Below are positions 1 through 10,452 of a stretch of DNA of 34,800 nt, piece by piece. The position numbers were made by a program, and so were the translations under genes. The stretch is taken from positions 1 through 34,800 of IMG/VR virus record IMGVR_UViG_3300045135_001505; one strand, 5' to 3'. The notes below the pieces were generated by a model. It was not told the origin of the DNA. It saw only the letters and a program-made list of their open reading frames with translations, and made no database searches. Each line of letters begins with the position of its first letter. The first letter of the stretch is position 1. The DNA is from a virus.

Positions 1-127
1 ATCAAGGTAATCCTTTAAGTGTAGAAAATTTAACTCAAAACGAACTTATTACTAACAATTTATTAGATGCTGGTTTCTCTGCTTCTGACGCAAATATGCT
101 TGCTGATGTATTAACAGATGAACCAAC
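1..127. repeat. Terminal direct repeat, left copy
   Basis: These 127 bases are identical to the last 127 bases of the window. The overlapping gene continues in the same reading frame from the right end through this copy, so this is one locus seen twice. An exact 127-base overlap is what a de Bruijn assembler run at k=127 leaves on a closed circle, so I read it as evidence of circularity or circular permutation rather than as a biological terminal repeat. Confidence 0.95.
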
Positions 128-3100
128 AGCAACTGGTTTAACGGTAGATAATTTACAAGAAGAACTTACTGATGCTGCAATTAATTTAAGTCAGGGTCTT
201 GTTGTTGGCGGCAAAATGGTAACTGACGTTTTTGGTGCGGGTAACGCAGCGTCTAATAAATTACAAGAATACATAGATTACCTAGATGAAAATCTTTCTG
301 CCGAAGTAAAACAAGACAGAGAAAAAATGTCTGAAATACTTGCACAAGCTGAAGGCCAAGGTTGGTGGGAAGAAACAAAAGCTGGATTAAAAGCCTTTGG
401 TGTTGATCCAGCAAGTGTAGTGTTTAACGCGCTTGGCACTTCAGTTGCACCTTTAGCAGCCACAGGAGCAACAATAGCTTTGGGTGGCGGGTCTGGTGCA
501 GTAGCTGCAACTAATGTCGTCATGGGAACGCTTGGTGGAGTTGGTGTATCGAAAGATGCAATATATGACGCAGTGTATGAAGAATCTTTAAGGCAAGGTT
601 ACAACGATGACCAAGCAACACAAATAGCTTTAGAAGCTCAATCTTATGATTCAGATCAATTAGGAGTTATTGCAGCAGGTGGATTAGTAGGTGCTGCGGC
701 TGGTTCTACTGGTTTTGAAAAAATAGTATCTGGCATAGCTAGTAATATGGCTCGAAAAAGTATTGTAAGGAATGCAGCAGAAGGAGGTCTTTCAGAGGGA
801 TTAGGAGAATATGGAGAAGGATTTATAGAGCAAGTTGCTGCAAACAAGGGTTTACAAGATATAGGAGTAGATGTTCCTTTAACTCAAGGCGCTTATTCAA
901 ATGCAGCATTAGAAGCTGCTGCTGGACAAACCATAGGTACTGTTACTGGCGCATTAGCTTCAGGTGAACGTGATACAACTGATTTATCTACTGATGTAAA
1001 TTTAAACACATTAGATAGATTAGGTAATGTTTTGGAAAGTGAATTTTCAGATCCTTATAGATCGTTAAATTTAGGAGATATAGAGCCAGGATTTGAAGAA
1101 GGTCAGGTTCTTGGTCAAGACATAGATTTTAGTGGTGATTTAGGCAAAGTACAGGCATTACAAGCAATAAATACTGGAACTGGTCAGGTTGAAACTTTTG
1201 ATCAAACAACCGATAAAGCGCAATCGTTTTTACAGGAAGCAGAAAAACTTGGTTTAAACACTACAGAAACTACAGATTTAACTGCTGATGACACTACTAC
1301 AGATTTAACAACCGAAGAAACTGCTGCAACAACTTCAGGAACAGCAGCCGCTTCAGGGACAAGTGGAACACAGGCGGCAACTCAAACAGTTGCTAAACAA
1401 CAGCCAACTAATAAAGCAGTTAACTCAATGATTAACCAAGCAGTTGCTGCATTTGGTTTTGGTGCTGCTGCAATGGCTGCTATAGCGTTTATTGCTAATA
1501 AAAATAACGTTTCTGCTCAACAAATAGCACAAGCTACTGGAGTAGATGTAAATCAAATTAATCGCAGAGCAGCAGAGGCTGGAGTAACTTTGGATCAAGG
1601 AGTAACTGTAGATGCTGGCCCTGCTATTGGCCCAGTACAAACAGATACAACTGCCGCTGATGCTGCCGCTAAAGCTGCCGCTGAGAAAGCCGCTGCCGAG
1701 AAAGCCGCTGCCGAGAAGGCTGCTGCTGACGCTGCCGCAAGACAAGCTCAGTTAGCAAAAGAAGCAGCGCAAGCACAATCAGATGGCAATACAGATCTAG
1801 CATTACAAAAACAAAGAGCATTACAAAAAGCTGCACAAGATGCCGCAAATGCTAAAGCCGCTGCTGAGAAGGCTGCTGCTGAGAAGGCTGCTGCTGAGAA
1901 AGCCGCAGCAGAAAAAGCAGCCGCTGAAAAGGCAGCCGCTGAGAAGGCAGCCGCAGACAAAGCTGCTGCTGAGAAGGCTGCTGCTGAGAAGGCTGCTGCC
2001 GACGCAGCAGCTAAAGCTAAAGCCGATGCTGATGCAAAGGCCGCAGCAGAAAAAGCTGCCGCAGATGCAAAAGCAGCCGCTGAAGCCAAGGCTGCCTTAG
2101 ATGCTGCTAACAAAGCTGCTGCTGACGCCGCTGCAAAAGCGAAAGCTGATGCTGCAAATAAAGCAAAAGCTGATGCTGCCGCTAAGGCTGCTGCCGATGC
2201 TAAAGCTGCCGCTGATGCGAAAGCAAAAGCTGATGCCGCTTCTAAAGCAGCTGCAGATGCCGCTTCTAAAGCCGCCGCCGATGCAAAAGCAAAAGCAGCC
2301 GCAGATGCTGCCTCCAAAGCTGCTGCCGATGCTGCTGCTAAAGCGAAAGCAGATGCTGCTGCTAAGGCACAAGCAGATGCTAAGACACAGGCCGACGCCA
2401 AGGCAGCCGCAGACGCTAAGGCAGCCGCAGACGCTAAGGCTGCTGCAGATGCCGCAGCTAACACAGGAATGTTAACAAGTCTTACAACGGGTAGTAATGT
2501 CGCTGCTAACACAGCAGCAACTACAGCAGCAACTACAGCAGCCAACACTGCGGCTAACACTGCTGCTAACACAGCGGCTAATATTAACTCTGCTTTAAAT
2601 AGTGGAGTAAATGCGAATACTGCAATTAATTCTGCAATTAACAACTCATTAACAAGTTCATTAAATGCAGGAGTAAATACTACTACCGCAATAAACACAG
2701 CAGTTAATTCAGCTATTAATACAGCGGTAAATGCCGGTGTTAATGTAAATGCAGCAACAAATGCAGCAGTAAATAGTGCGGTTAATGCAGCAGTAAATTC
2801 AGGAGTAAATGCTAATACAGCTACAAACGTTGCTACTAATGCAGCGGTCAATGCTAATGTAAACCCAAATGTTAATCCGAATGTTAATCCAAATGTAAAT
2901 CCAAACGTTAACCCGAATGTTAATCCAAACGTTAACCCGAACGTTAACCCGAATGTAAATGTCAATGTAAACCCAAATATAAACCCAAATATAAATCCAA
3001 ATATAAATCCTAACGTCAATCCTAACGTCAATCCAAATATAAACGTTAATCCAAACGTTAACCCAAACGTAAACGTTAACCCGAACGTAAACCCAAATGT

Positions 3101-3314
3101 AAACCCGAATGTAAATCCAAATGTGAATATTACTAATATAAAAAATATTTTAGAGTTAAATCCTCAAAAAGAAACAATAATAAAAACTATGTTGACAGAA
3201 ACACCTGTTACACAAAGCATTTTGTTCGACCCATTATTTACAAAATTGGATAACGTAGAAAAACGATTAGGTATGATTGGATCAATCGCGCAACGATTTG
3301 GAGGAAGAGTATGA
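1..3314 (+). CDS. Giant repeat-rich virion protein, C-terminal part (gene starts at 34328)
   Basis: This is the 3' part of a gene that starts at 34328 and crosses the circle junction. The full product is 1219 residues, and the frame enters here at position 3. In full-length numbering, a Gly/Ala-rich hydrophobic stretch lies at about 250-297 and another at about 594-615. An Ala/Lys/Glu-rich helical segment of [11 protein letters not shown] type, recalling TolA domain II, covers about 662-937. An Asn/Ala-rich part follows, and then 20 NPN(V/I) units at about 1070-1158. A short non-repetitive tail ([10 protein letters not shown], then a Lys/Arg-containing helix) closes the protein. It lies between the holin-like gene and the head-tail adaptor gene and overlaps the latter by ATGA. 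Its neighbours are virion genes, so a tail-tip, ejection or internal virion role is likely, but this is inference. No enzymatic motif was seen. Confidence 0.85.
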   Translation, partial: QGNPLSVENLTQNELITNNLLDAGFSASDANMLADVLTDEPTATGLTVDNLQEELTDAAINLSQGLVVGGKMVTDVFGAGNAASNKLQEYIDYLDENLSAEVKQDREKMSEILAQAEGQGWWEETKAGLKAFGVDPASVVFNALGTSVAPLAATGATIALGGGSGAVAATNVVMGTLGGVGVSKDAIYDAVYEESLRQGYNDDQATQIALEAQSYDSDQLGVIAAGGLVGAAAGSTGFEKIVSGIASNMARKSIVRNAAEGGLSEGLGEYGEGFIEQVAANKGLQDIGVDVPLTQGAYSNAALEAAAGQTIGTVTGALASGERDTTDLSTDVNLNTLDRLGNVLESEFSDPYRSLNLGDIEPGFEEGQVLGQDIDFSGDLGKVQALQAINTGTGQVETFDQTTDKAQSFLQEAEKLGLNTTETTDLTADDTTTDLTTEETAATTSGTAAASGTSGTQAATQTVAKQQPTNKAVNSMINQAVAAFGFGAAAMAAIAFIANKNNVSAQQIAQATGVDVNQINRRAAEAGVTLDQGVTVDAGPAIGPVQTDTTAADAAAKAAAEKAAAEKAAAEKAAADAAARQAQLAKEAAQAQSDGNTDLALQKQRALQKAAQDAANAKAAAEKAAAEKAAAEKAAAEKAAAEKAAAEKAAADKAAAEKAAAEKAAADAAAKAKADADAKAAAEKAAADAKAAAEAKAALDAANKAAADAAAKAKADAANKAKADAAAKAAADAKAAADAKAKADAASKAAADAASKAAADAKAKAAADAASKAAADAAAKAKADAAAKAQADAKTQADAKAAADAKAAADAKAAADAAANTGMLTSLTTGSNVAANTAATTAATTAANTAANTAANTAANINSALNSGVNANTAINSAINNSLTSSLNAGVNTTTAINTAVNSAINTAVNAGVNVNAATNAAVNSAVNAAVNSGVNANTATNVATNAAVNANVNPNVNPNVNPNVNPNVNPNVNPNVNPNVNPNVNVNVNPNINPNINPNINPNVNPNVNPNINVNPNVNPNVNVNPNVNPNVNPNVNPNVNITNIKNILELNPQKETIIKTMLTETPVTQSILFDPLFTKLDNVEKRLGMIGSIAQRFGGRV
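1651..2463 (+). repeat. Ala-rich coiled-coil coding repeat ([11 protein letters not shown])
   Basis: This region encodes about 270 residues built from [11 protein letters not shown] and AKADA units. At the DNA level it is a degenerate GCTGCTGAGAAG-like array. The composition predicts a long alpha-helix or rod with a charged face, as in TolA domain II. Synonymous codons vary between units (GCT, GCC, GCA, GCG), so the array is held at the protein level and is not a fresh slippage product. Confidence 0.85.
2862..3127 (+). repeat. NPN(V/I) tetrapeptide coding repeat
   Basis: This is a 12-bp periodic array encoding 20 NPN(V/I) units, with a few NV insertions that shift the register by two residues. 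Codons for Asn, Pro and Val differ from unit to unit. Short Asn-Pro repeats of this kind form turn-rich extended structures. The array sits just before the conserved-looking C-terminal tail of the protein. Confidence 0.9.
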
Positions 3315-3958
3315 CTTATTTAGATTTAATTAATAACGTCCTCCGCAGATTACGGGAGGATACAGTTACAACTGTTAACGAAACAGACTACTCCTCTTTG
3401 ATTGGTGATCTAGTTAATGACGCTAAAAAAATTGTAGAAAACTCATTTGATTGGACTGCATTGCGCGATGCTATAACTATAAATACGGCAAGTGGGACAA
3501 GCGAATATTCAATAACTGGCAGTGGTGATCAGGCAGTAATTAAAGATGTCATGAACACAACATCACAAAAGTTCATGTATCAGCGCAGCAAGTCATACTT
3601 CAACAACGTGTACTACAATACAGCGGTAGTTGCAGGTTCGCCTGACTACTATACGTTTGTTGGAACAGACTCAAGCAAAGACCTTAAAGTCAAATTGTAT
3701 CCAGAGCCTAATTCTATTTATGCGTTGCGGTTTGACGTTGTGGTTCCGCAAGCAGATCTCACTTCAGACTCAAACAGTTTATTAATTCCTAGCAATCCTG
3801 TAATACAACTTGCTTACGCAATGGCTCTACGGGAGCGCGGTGAAACAGGTGGTCAGTCAGCAGCAGAACAGTTTGCGGTAGCATCTACTGCGCTATCTGA
3901 TGCGATTGCTTTCGATGCTAACAGGTATCCGTCGGAGCTTACCTTTCAGGTGATCTAA
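3311..3958 (+). CDS. Head-tail adaptor / tail tubular protein A-like
   Basis: The product is 215 residues. The N-terminus ([19 protein letters not shown], then [19 protein letters not shown]) is helical and typical of the podovirus head-completion or adaptor protein placed just before the nozzle gene (the P22 gp4 / T7 gp11 position). A mixed beta region follows, then a C-terminal helix ([16 protein letters not shown]). The start overlaps the upstream stop as ATGA. The next gene also overlaps, as TAATG, so the three genes are translationally coupled. The likely role is to join the portal ring to the tail nozzle. The family call rests on N-terminal pattern and gene order, not on an alignment. 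Confidence 0.75.
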   Translation: MTYLDLINNVLRRLREDTVTTVNETDYSSLIGDLVNDAKKIVENSFDWTALRDAITINTASGTSEYSITGSGDQAVIKDVMNTTSQKFMYQRSKSYFNNVYYNTAVVAGSPDYYTFVGTDSSKDLKVKLYPEPNSIYALRFDVVVPQADLTSDSNSLLIPSNPVIQLAYAMALRERGETGGQSAAEQFAVASTALSDAIAFDANRYPSELTFQVI

Positions 3959-5487
3959 TGGCCCAGAAACTACAAAGCATAACCATTACGGCTCCAGGCT
4001 TTGCGGGTATAAACACCCAAGACGCCCCGCTGGCTCAAGATCCTACCTTTGCGTCAGTTGCAGATAACTGCATCATCGACAAAGAGGGACGGGTTGCTGC
4101 GCGTAAAGGTTATTCTATGGTGTCTACCAATGGAGCTTCTGTATTAGGAAGTTCTGATGGCATCGAGGCTGTACATCAGTTCAGAGACTCAGGTGGGAAC
4201 GTAGTAGTGTTTTCTGCTGGTAACAGCAAGATATTTTCAGGAACTACTACACTTACTGATGCTACCCCCGTTTCTTACACAGTATCTGATGACAACTGGA
4301 AGATAGTTAATTTCAACGATAAGGCGTATTTCTTTCAAAGGTCACAAGAACCTTTAGTCTATTCTAATACCGCTGGTGCTGTTCAAAAAATGTCAGCTCA
4401 CTCTGGTGCTGCGGGTACACCACCACAAGGTAACGAAGTTCTTGCAGGCTTTGGTAGATTGTGGGTTGCCGACTTTGCTAGTAATAAGTCTACGATTTAC
4501 TGGAGTGATCTGTTAGACGGTACAGTTTGGACCGGAGGATCGTCAGGATCTATTGACGTATCTAAGGTATGGCCTAATGGATACGATGAAATTGTTGCTC
4601 TAGCTGCTCACAATGGCTTTTTAGTTATTTTTGGTAAAGACGCTATTCTTATTTACGAAGGTGCTGATTCTCCTTCTACCATGACTCTTGCGGATACTAT
4701 ATCGAATATAGGTTGTGTATCTCGTGATGCTGTAGTTTCTACAGGTAAAGATCTAATATTTTTAGATCGTTCAGGCGTAAGAAGTCTTGCAAGAACCATT
4801 CAGGAAAAATCCTCACCAATTGGCGATGTATCTAAGAACGTCAACAATGACGTTAAGAATTTAGTAGCAAGTGAAACGGGAAATATCTCATTACATTATT
4901 CGCCTAAAGAAGCCTTTGTGCTTGTTAACTTCCCGTCTTTACAAGCAGTATATGTTTTTGATACTAGGTTTCCTCTCCAAGATGGATCATATCGGGCTAC
5001 CACTTGGACTCAAATATCACCACTATGTTTTACTAATTTAGTGGATGACACTATTTATATTGGCAATGCAAATGGTATTGCTCAATATGATACTTATAAA
5101 GACAACACCAGTTCTTATCAGCTAAGTTACTTTTCCCATCCTCTAGCATTTGGGGATAGTTCGGTACTTAAATTTCTAAAGAAAGTTAACTTAACTACTT
5201 TTGATGGAGCGGAAGCAACAGTTGTACTTAACTGGGCTTATGACTATTCAAACGCTTATAAGAAGCAGGCGTACACGTTACCTGCTAATAACGCTGCTCA
5301 ATACAATATATCCGAATACAATACTGAAGCTGAGTATTCTTCTTCATTAAGTTTAGTTAACAGACAGAAGGTAAATGCTTCTGGTTCTGGTGCTGTTGTA
5401 TCCGTAGGAGTTGAAACTGCGGTCAATGGTAAGTCTATTGCTATTCAACAATTAAACATTCATGCACTACTTGGAAGGATTGTCTAA
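3958..5487 (+). CDS. Tail nozzle / tail tubular protein B-like
   Basis: The product is 509 residues and beta-rich. It opens with ITITAPGFAGINTQDAPLAQ and a CIIDKEGRVAARKGY motif, which I associate with podovirus tail-tube or nozzle proteins that build a beta-propeller ring (T7 gp12 / P22 gp10 position). Repeated strands such as LWVADFASNKSTIYWSDL and IVALAAHNGFLVIFGKDAIL fit propeller blades. It lies directly after the adaptor gene (TAATG overlap) and before a short fibre-type protein. The expected role is the distal tail tube through which DNA is ejected. A structure prediction would distinguish the P22 from the T7 version. Confidence 0.72.
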   Translation: MAQKLQSITITAPGFAGINTQDAPLAQDPTFASVADNCIIDKEGRVAARKGYSMVSTNGASVLGSSDGIEAVHQFRDSGGNVVVFSAGNSKIFSGTTTLTDATPVSYTVSDDNWKIVNFNDKAYFFQRSQEPLVYSNTAGAVQKMSAHSGAAGTPPQGNEVLAGFGRLWVADFASNKSTIYWSDLLDGTVWTGGSSGSIDVSKVWPNGYDEIVALAAHNGFLVIFGKDAILIYEGADSPSTMTLADTISNIGCVSRDAVVSTGKDLIFLDRSGVRSLARTIQEKSSPIGDVSKNVNNDVKNLVASETGNISLHYSPKEAFVLVNFPSLQAVYVFDTRFPLQDGSYRATTWTQISPLCFTNLVDDTIYIGNANGIAQYDTYKDNTSSYQLSYFSHPLAFGDSSVLKFLKKVNLTTFDGAEATVVLNWAYDYSNAYKKQAYTLPANNAAQYNISEYNTEAEYSSSLSLVNRQKVNASGSGAVVSVGVETAVNGKSIAIQQLNIHALLGRIV

Positions 5488-5717
5488 TGACTGATTACAC
5501 AAAGACAACTAACTTTGCCGCCAAGGATGCCCTGGTGTCAGGCAATCCTGCTAAAGTGGTGAAGGGAACTGAAGTGAACACCGAATTTGATAACATAGCA
5601 ACTGCGGTAGCTACTAAGGCTAATTTAGCTGGCCCGACATTTACGGGTACTACAACTGCTGCTGACCTCACAGTGACAGGAACATTTTCTGGCACTATTG
5701 ATGGAGGGACTTACTAA
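5487..5717 (+). CDS. Small tail protein with fibre-type repeats
   Basis: The product is 76 residues. The N-terminal half (TNFAAKDALVSGNPAKVVKGTEVNTEFDNIATAV) resembles the attachment segment of many podovirus tail fibres. The C-terminal half (FTGTTTAADLTVTGTFSGTI) is a triple-beta-helix-like Thr/Gly repeat. It overlaps both neighbours at TAATG junctions. It may be a short adaptor that docks fibres to the nozzle. The product is too short to be a full fibre, and no frameshift into a longer partner was seen. Confidence 0.7.
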   Translation: MTDYTKTTNFAAKDALVSGNPAKVVKGTEVNTEFDNIATAVATKANLAGPTFTGTTTAADLTVTGTFSGTIDGGTY

Positions 5718-6799
5718 TGCTTCATGAAAATGTAGGAAATTTTTTAGGAAACTTTTTAGGAAGTCCTACCGCTGGACTTATAGGAGCTATAGGTCAGGGT
5801 GTTTTAACTGAGCGTGGTATTAAAGACATAGGCCAAGCCCGTCAGGAAGCTAATATATTCTTTGGTGGTCAACCTGATTTACCCACTTATGAAGGCGGTT
5901 TGTTAAAAGAGATAGAAAGAGAGGGTCAATTTAAACCCTTTACTGTTACGGGTACAAATGTATTTGGTGAGCCTGCGGCTGCTACTATTAGCGAAACAGG
6001 TACTGAGTTAGCTTTAAGCCCTGAGGAAGCGGCATTGCAAAGGTCTTTGACTGGGTTTGGTCAATACGCTTTTGACTTTTTGGGCGATCCTGCTCAGAGA
6101 GAGGCAGAACAAAGTGCTTTAATTGGTATGCTAACTCAAGATCCCGCAGCGCGAGCTGCTAGAGAATCAAATATATTTGGCAGGCTAGAGGCTATGCAAG
6201 CTCCTGAAAGGGAAAGAGCTAGACTTCAGCTAGAAGAAAGATTGTTTGGTCAGGGTCGGGGTGGTGTGCAGACAGCAATGTATGGAGGCACTCCTGAACA
6301 ACTAGCTTTGAATAAAGCCATAGAAGAACAACGTGCGGCTTCTGCGGTATCCGCTATGGAACAGGCTCGTGCTGAACAAGCCTTGCAATCTCAACAAACT
6401 CTACAGGGTCTACAGGAATTTAGAGGCCGCATGGGTCTTTTGGGTGAAGTTGGTCTTGGTGCTATTCCAACTGCTTATACACCACAGACTGAACTCTTGA
6501 GAACGCTTACACCTCAGTTAGAAGCATCTCGTTTAGCATCTCAATTACAAGCTAGTAGGTTAGGTTTAGGTGCTGGCATCGCTGAATCTGCTATCGAGTC
6601 CCAGTTGGGTTTTGAGGGTCTTAGGAACGCCCTGAGACAGCAGCAGTATCAAGGTTTGTTTGACTTGTTGCGCGGTGAGCAGGAAAGCCAAAGGGCGGCA
6701 CAGCAAGCGGCTAATCCGGCAACTGTTGCAATAAGTCCGACAGCCGGTTTTCAATTACCAAGCATCATGCAGCCAATACCACAATTTCCACCAAGGTAA
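5717..6799 (+). CDS. Putative internal virion protein (360 aa)
   Basis: I do not recognise a named family. The product begins with a Gly/Leu/Ile-rich hydrophobic stretch (VGNFLGNFLGSPTAGLIGAIGQGVL). A long Gln/Ala/Glu-rich, mostly helical body follows (EQARAEQALQSQQTLQGLQE), and the end is Pro-rich (MQPIPQFPPR). It starts immediately after the small tail protein (TAATG) and is followed after 6 bases by another long helical protein. The position between the nozzle gene and the end of the late operon matches the ejection-protein genes of P22- and T7-type phages. The N-terminal hydrophobic segment would suit membrane insertion during DNA entry. Function is inferred from position and composition only. 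Confidence 0.65.
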   Translation: MLHENVGNFLGNFLGSPTAGLIGAIGQGVLTERGIKDIGQARQEANIFFGGQPDLPTYEGGLLKEIEREGQFKPFTVTGTNVFGEPAAATISETGTELALSPEEAALQRSLTGFGQYAFDFLGDPAQREAEQSALIGMLTQDPAARAARESNIFGRLEAMQAPERERARLQLEERLFGQGRGGVQTAMYGGTPEQLALNKAIEEQRAASAVSAMEQARAEQALQSQQTLQGLQEFRGRMGLLGEVGLGAIPTAYTPQTELLRTLTPQLEASRLASQLQASRLGLGAGIAESAIESQLGFEGLRNALRQQQYQGLFDLLRGEQESQRAAQQAANPATVAISPTAGFQLPSIMQPIPQFPPR

Positions 6800-6805
6800 G
6801 ACATC

Positions 6806-8128
6806 ATGCCTATAGATATCCCATCACTATTTAGTGACATCATAGAAAGCCCAGAGCAAAGACGTACTCGATTGTTAACAGAGGGTACGCTGCTAGGCCG
6901 TGAATTAACGTCAGGGTTGCGTGGATTGGCTAGGACTCAGGCTCCTTTAGTATCAGCACTTGCCATGCAGATGCCTCAGAGAAGAGAAAGCATTAGAAGG
7001 GGTGTCGGTGGAATGTTGGGCCTTGATGTCCGAACCCAAGGCGAAAAGGTAGAAGATATATTGCGCCAAGGGGACACAACTACGCCGCGCGGTCTTAGAA
7101 GATTAGCTCTTGATTTGCGTCAGGTAGCCCCTGCTCAAGCGGCAGCATTAGTGCGCGCAGCAGATGAGCGAGAGCTAACAGATTTGCAACTGCAAGAAGC
7201 AAAAGACAAGGTAGCGGCTCAGGATCTACAGGTTACCGCTAACAGCAGGTATCGTACTTTTGTTGCCGATCTTGTAAAAGGAACTAGGTTTAAAGGATAC
7301 GAAAAGGGTATACGAGATGGTGTGGTTCCTATGGAAAGAATTCAGAAAATTATGGATGATCTCGGAGCAGAGCCGCCTGAAGAAAGCTACACCCTAATGA
7401 CGATGATGGTGGATGGCGACACGTTTGATTTTAAGTGGGACGGGGACGATGGGTTTTTCAGGCTTGATGGGACGCCTGTACCCGTTGAAAGTCTAAGAAA
7501 CGCCAGAATTGTTAACACTCCAGAGATTACCGGAACTATCGAAGACGTTTTTGGTTCAACAGAGCAGCAGGATTATGTCAGGGACCTGTATCTATCAAAT
7601 CAGAATTTTATAGACACGGCTAACCTCGCAATTGAGTATTTCCAAGACAACAAATTTGCAAATACTACAGTTGCATCGGCGTCTCGCGTTTTAGGTGATG
7701 TAAAGGCGAATATTGAGGCGTTGGCGAATCTTAAATCTCAAGATGGTACGCCACTGTGGGCAGACAATTCAGTACTAAACGTAGACACATATGAAACGTC
7801 CGATGACCCAGATTTACCGTCTTTTGCTTCTTTGGGTATTACGCAGGCAGCAGCGAAGCCAATCATCCTGTCATTAGCATTGCAATACGCCGCAGCAACC
7901 GGTTTGGGACAAGGTCGCTCTCTAACGGATGCGGACGTAAGGTTGGCGATGGGTGCAGTTGGGGCGCAGAACCAGAACAGTGAAGCAATTATACAAACTC
8001 TAAATACTGCCAAGAACCTTATAACTACACAATACAACCGATCAATCGGTTTACTGGAAGAAGAAAAACGCAAACCGCTTGAAGATAGACTGCAACCGTT
8101 TGATGTTAATACGTTGATCAGAAGATAG
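6806..8128 (+). CDS. Putative internal virion protein (440 aa)
   Basis: This is an unrecognised protein of 440 residues. It is predominantly helical, with Arg/Gln-rich segments in the first 150 residues (PQRRESIRRGVGGMLGLDV; LDLRQVAPAQAAALVRAADE). The middle is acidic (DGDTFDFKWDGDDGFFRLDG) and the C-terminal part is helical (EEEKRKPLEDRLQPFD). It follows the 360-residue protein and precedes the 771-residue protein with gaps under 10 bases, so the three probably form an ejection-protein set. No catalytic motif was found; in particular I see no transglycosylase signature. Confidence 0.65.
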   Translation: MPIDIPSLFSDIIESPEQRRTRLLTEGTLLGRELTSGLRGLARTQAPLVSALAMQMPQRRESIRRGVGGMLGLDVRTQGEKVEDILRQGDTTTPRGLRRLALDLRQVAPAQAAALVRAADERELTDLQLQEAKDKVAAQDLQVTANSRYRTFVADLVKGTRFKGYEKGIRDGVVPMERIQKIMDDLGAEPPEESYTLMTMMVDGDTFDFKWDGDDGFFRLDGTPVPVESLRNARIVNTPEITGTIEDVFGSTEQQDYVRDLYLSNQNFIDTANLAIEYFQDNKFANTTVASASRVLGDVKANIEALANLKSQDGTPLWADNSVLNVDTYETSDDPDLPSFASLGITQAAAKPIILSLALQYAAATGLGQGRSLTDADVRLAMGAVGAQNQNSEAIIQTLNTAKNLITTQYNRSIGLLEEEKRKPLEDRLQPFDVNTLIRR

Positions 8129-8136
8129 GTGAAGAA

Positions 8137-10452
8137 ATGGCGCAGCCCACCGGACCCAAATTTGAAGACTTAAGCCCACAGCAAAAGCGGGAAGAGATAG
8201 AAAGACTCCATTTGATTCTCATAAATGAGGGATTAGATGCGAGTAATATCAACGATCCTGTCGCTCAGGCAGAGTACCGCATATTTGAAAGTGAGCTTGC
8301 TCAAAAGGGGCTGGGTAATCCTGAAGATTATCGGCGTTCTCTGTTGCCGCCAGATCCTAATCCCTATAGGCGCGCTGCAAGCGCAATGTCTGAAAGACTT
8401 GGGTACTCGCCTGTCATAACCTCGCCTAGCGGTACAGAGGTTCCTAATCCATATGCAGGCACATCGCTATTTGATGTCATTCCTGGAGTAGCAGAGACAG
8501 GTGCGAGTCTTGTTACCGGTATCGGCGCAGCAGGAGTGGCTGGTGTTAATTATGTGAAAGAAGCAATGTTAGCAGCATTTACAGACAAGACGTTCTACGA
8601 AGCTATGTCTGATGCCACTAAGGATGCGGAAAGTATTATTGGGACCTTTACCTACCAACCTTTAACACAGGCCGGTAAAGATATAACCGCTGTGGTGAGC
8701 GCGCCGATACTGGCATACGACCAAGCCACGACTGCTGCTCAAAATTATGTGACATCTAGACTGGGCGGCACAACAACGGGTGGTGTTGACCCTATTATCA
8801 GCAGTAGTTTTTCGGCTTTGGTAGATGAAATTGACGGATATCGGCAGCGTGATGAAACAGTGCCACGAGAGCTACTTGATCGTGCAAATATGTTTCGATC
8901 AATAATAGCCGACTCACCAGACGTTGAGATAAACAGTCCAGCGATATTTGCCGGTGTAACCACTAAAGCATTGTTGGACTTTGCTCCGGATCTAGCCGGT
9001 GTTGGCAGAACGCAGGCGCTAAGGAATCGAGCCCGACGTGACTTTCGGAAGATGGCAGAAGACTACAATATTGATCTGACCGGACTAACAGAAGATCAAA
9101 TAACAGATTTGGCTGAAGCGGCTAGAACCCTGACGGGTCAGAGAACTGTAGGTGGCAGTATAGTCGGTACAGGCCCAGGCGCCGTCGATCTGCAAGAGGC
9201 TGTAAAGCATCAGAGACAGATTATGTATAACCTCACTCAGCAGATGTTTGAGGAGGCAAAAGCAACAGACGCTTACTTTCCCGACGTACAGTTACGCGCG
9301 CTTGATGGGGCAATGGCGCACGTTATGCAGGATTATCGAGCAGAATTTGCAAACCTTAGAGTAGCCCCACAAAGGCTTAACGAATTCTCTGAAATGGTGA
9401 GAGAGTTTGATTTTGAGGTATTGCCGGCAGAAGGCGGTGAAGCTATTGGTTTTGTTCCAATTAATAAACTGCATGCGTTCCGGCAGCGGCTGAATTCGGA
9501 CATTCGGAGACTTCAGAGAAGCACAAGAGATTATGATTCTAATTTGGAGCTAGACACTTTGCAGGCTATGAGAGGAACCATCGATGAGTTCATGGATACT
9601 CAATTGATCAGTGATTTGTCCTCTGCAAACGCTGAAGCGATCAGCAAGTGGCGTCAAGCTAATCAGTGGTATAAGACATTCAAAGAAACATTTGAAACAA
9701 CCGGTCAAGGACAATTCGCCGGTAATGCCGTGAACAAGATGCTGAATCACGACATGAATGCTGTACAGGTCCGAAACGTAATCTTAGGCGCAAACACAAT
9801 AAGCAAGCCAGAGGCATCTCTTATCGTTGATCGACTAAATACAATATTCGGTAATGACAGCGCGCAGATGGAGGCACTTAGAAAAGAGGTTATTTTTAAA
9901 ATAATACCACCGTTACTAAAAGATACCCCTGATCTCGGAAGGTTTTTGCAAAACTATGAGGAATTTAGAAGAGGAAACGACCCATTAGTACAATCTCTTT
10001 TTCAAGGCGATGATCTTGAAAATCTCAATAATTTGGTAAGGATTGTAAGAGCGGACAAGCGAGTATCGGACCGCCAAGTAGGTCAGATGACAGCGCGCTC
10101 CCCTGGTCTGGATCGTATTATCGCTGCGAACACAGTAGGTAGTGATTTGGCACAACAAAGCGCAAAGTTGGTGTTTGTTACGTCAATCATTAATAATCTT
10201 TCCCGAGCGGCTCGGAAATATGGATTCGCCATAGCAAGGCCCAGCGATACAACTCAGATAATGAATGAGTTTTATGGGGTAAATATTGGGGAATTGCCGT
10301 TCGGTCAGATTACCGACTTCCCAACTGTTGCCGCTACTCTGGAAACAACTAGACAGGTTGAGGAATCTCAAGAGAGAGATACGCTCGGTAGATTGCAGGC
10401 AATATCAGAGAGCGCGCGCGCAGAGACTCAGCGTAGAACTAATACTCAATAA
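8137..10452 (+). CDS. Large putative internal virion / ejection protein (771 aa)
   Basis: This is the last gene of the late operon. A purine-rich AGGTGAAGAA precedes the ATG. The N-terminus is helical and charged. A Gly/Ala/Val hydrophobic segment follows at about residues 110-140 (FDVIPGVAETGASLVTGIGAAGVAGV). The remainder is a long helical region with coiled-coil character (DIRRLQRSTRDYDSNLELDTLQAMRG) and an Arg/Gln/Thr-rich end. Large mainly helical proteins in this position are ejected with the DNA in P22- and T7-like phages. The family is not identified by motif. Its stop lies inside the end of the convergent NinG-like gene, a 14-base tail-to-tail overlap. Confidence 0.68.
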   Translation: MAQPTGPKFEDLSPQQKREEIERLHLILINEGLDASNINDPVAQAEYRIFESELAQKGLGNPEDYRRSLLPPDPNPYRRAASAMSERLGYSPVITSPSGTEVPNPYAGTSLFDVIPGVAETGASLVTGIGAAGVAGVNYVKEAMLAAFTDKTFYEAMSDATKDAESIIGTFTYQPLTQAGKDITAVVSAPILAYDQATTAAQNYVTSRLGGTTTGGVDPIISSSFSALVDEIDGYRQRDETVPRELLDRANMFRSIIADSPDVEINSPAIFAGVTTKALLDFAPDLAGVGRTQALRNRARRDFRKMAEDYNIDLTGLTEDQITDLAEAARTLTGQRTVGGSIVGTGPGAVDLQEAVKHQRQIMYNLTQQMFEEAKATDAYFPDVQLRALDGAMAHVMQDYRAEFANLRVAPQRLNEFSEMVREFDFEVLPAEGGEAIGFVPINKLHAFRQRLNSDIRRLQRSTRDYDSNLELDTLQAMRGTIDEFMDTQLISDLSSANAEAISKWRQANQWYKTFKETFETTGQGQFAGNAVNKMLNHDMNAVQVRNVILGANTISKPEASLIVDRLNTIFGNDSAQMEALRKEVIFKIIPPLLKDTPDLGRFLQNYEEFRRGNDPLVQSLFQGDDLENLNNLVRIVRADKRVSDRQVGQMTARSPGLDRIIAANTVGSDLAQQSAKLVFVTSIINNLSRAARKYGFAIARPSDTTQIMNEFYGVNIGELPFGQITDFPTVAATLETTRQVEESQERDTLGRLQAISESARAETQRRTNTQ

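Noticed and set aside
1-127. Biological terminal redundancy or att site
   Set aside because: The repeat lies in the middle of one open gene, equals an assembler k-mer length, and has no integrase or terminal promoter context.
1748-3031. 427-residue open frame on the minus strand under the Ala/Asn repeats
   Set aside because: It is a mirror of the GCN and AAY-CCN repeat codons. The product is a monotonous hydrophobic repeat with no ribosome site, and the plus-strand frame is clearly real.
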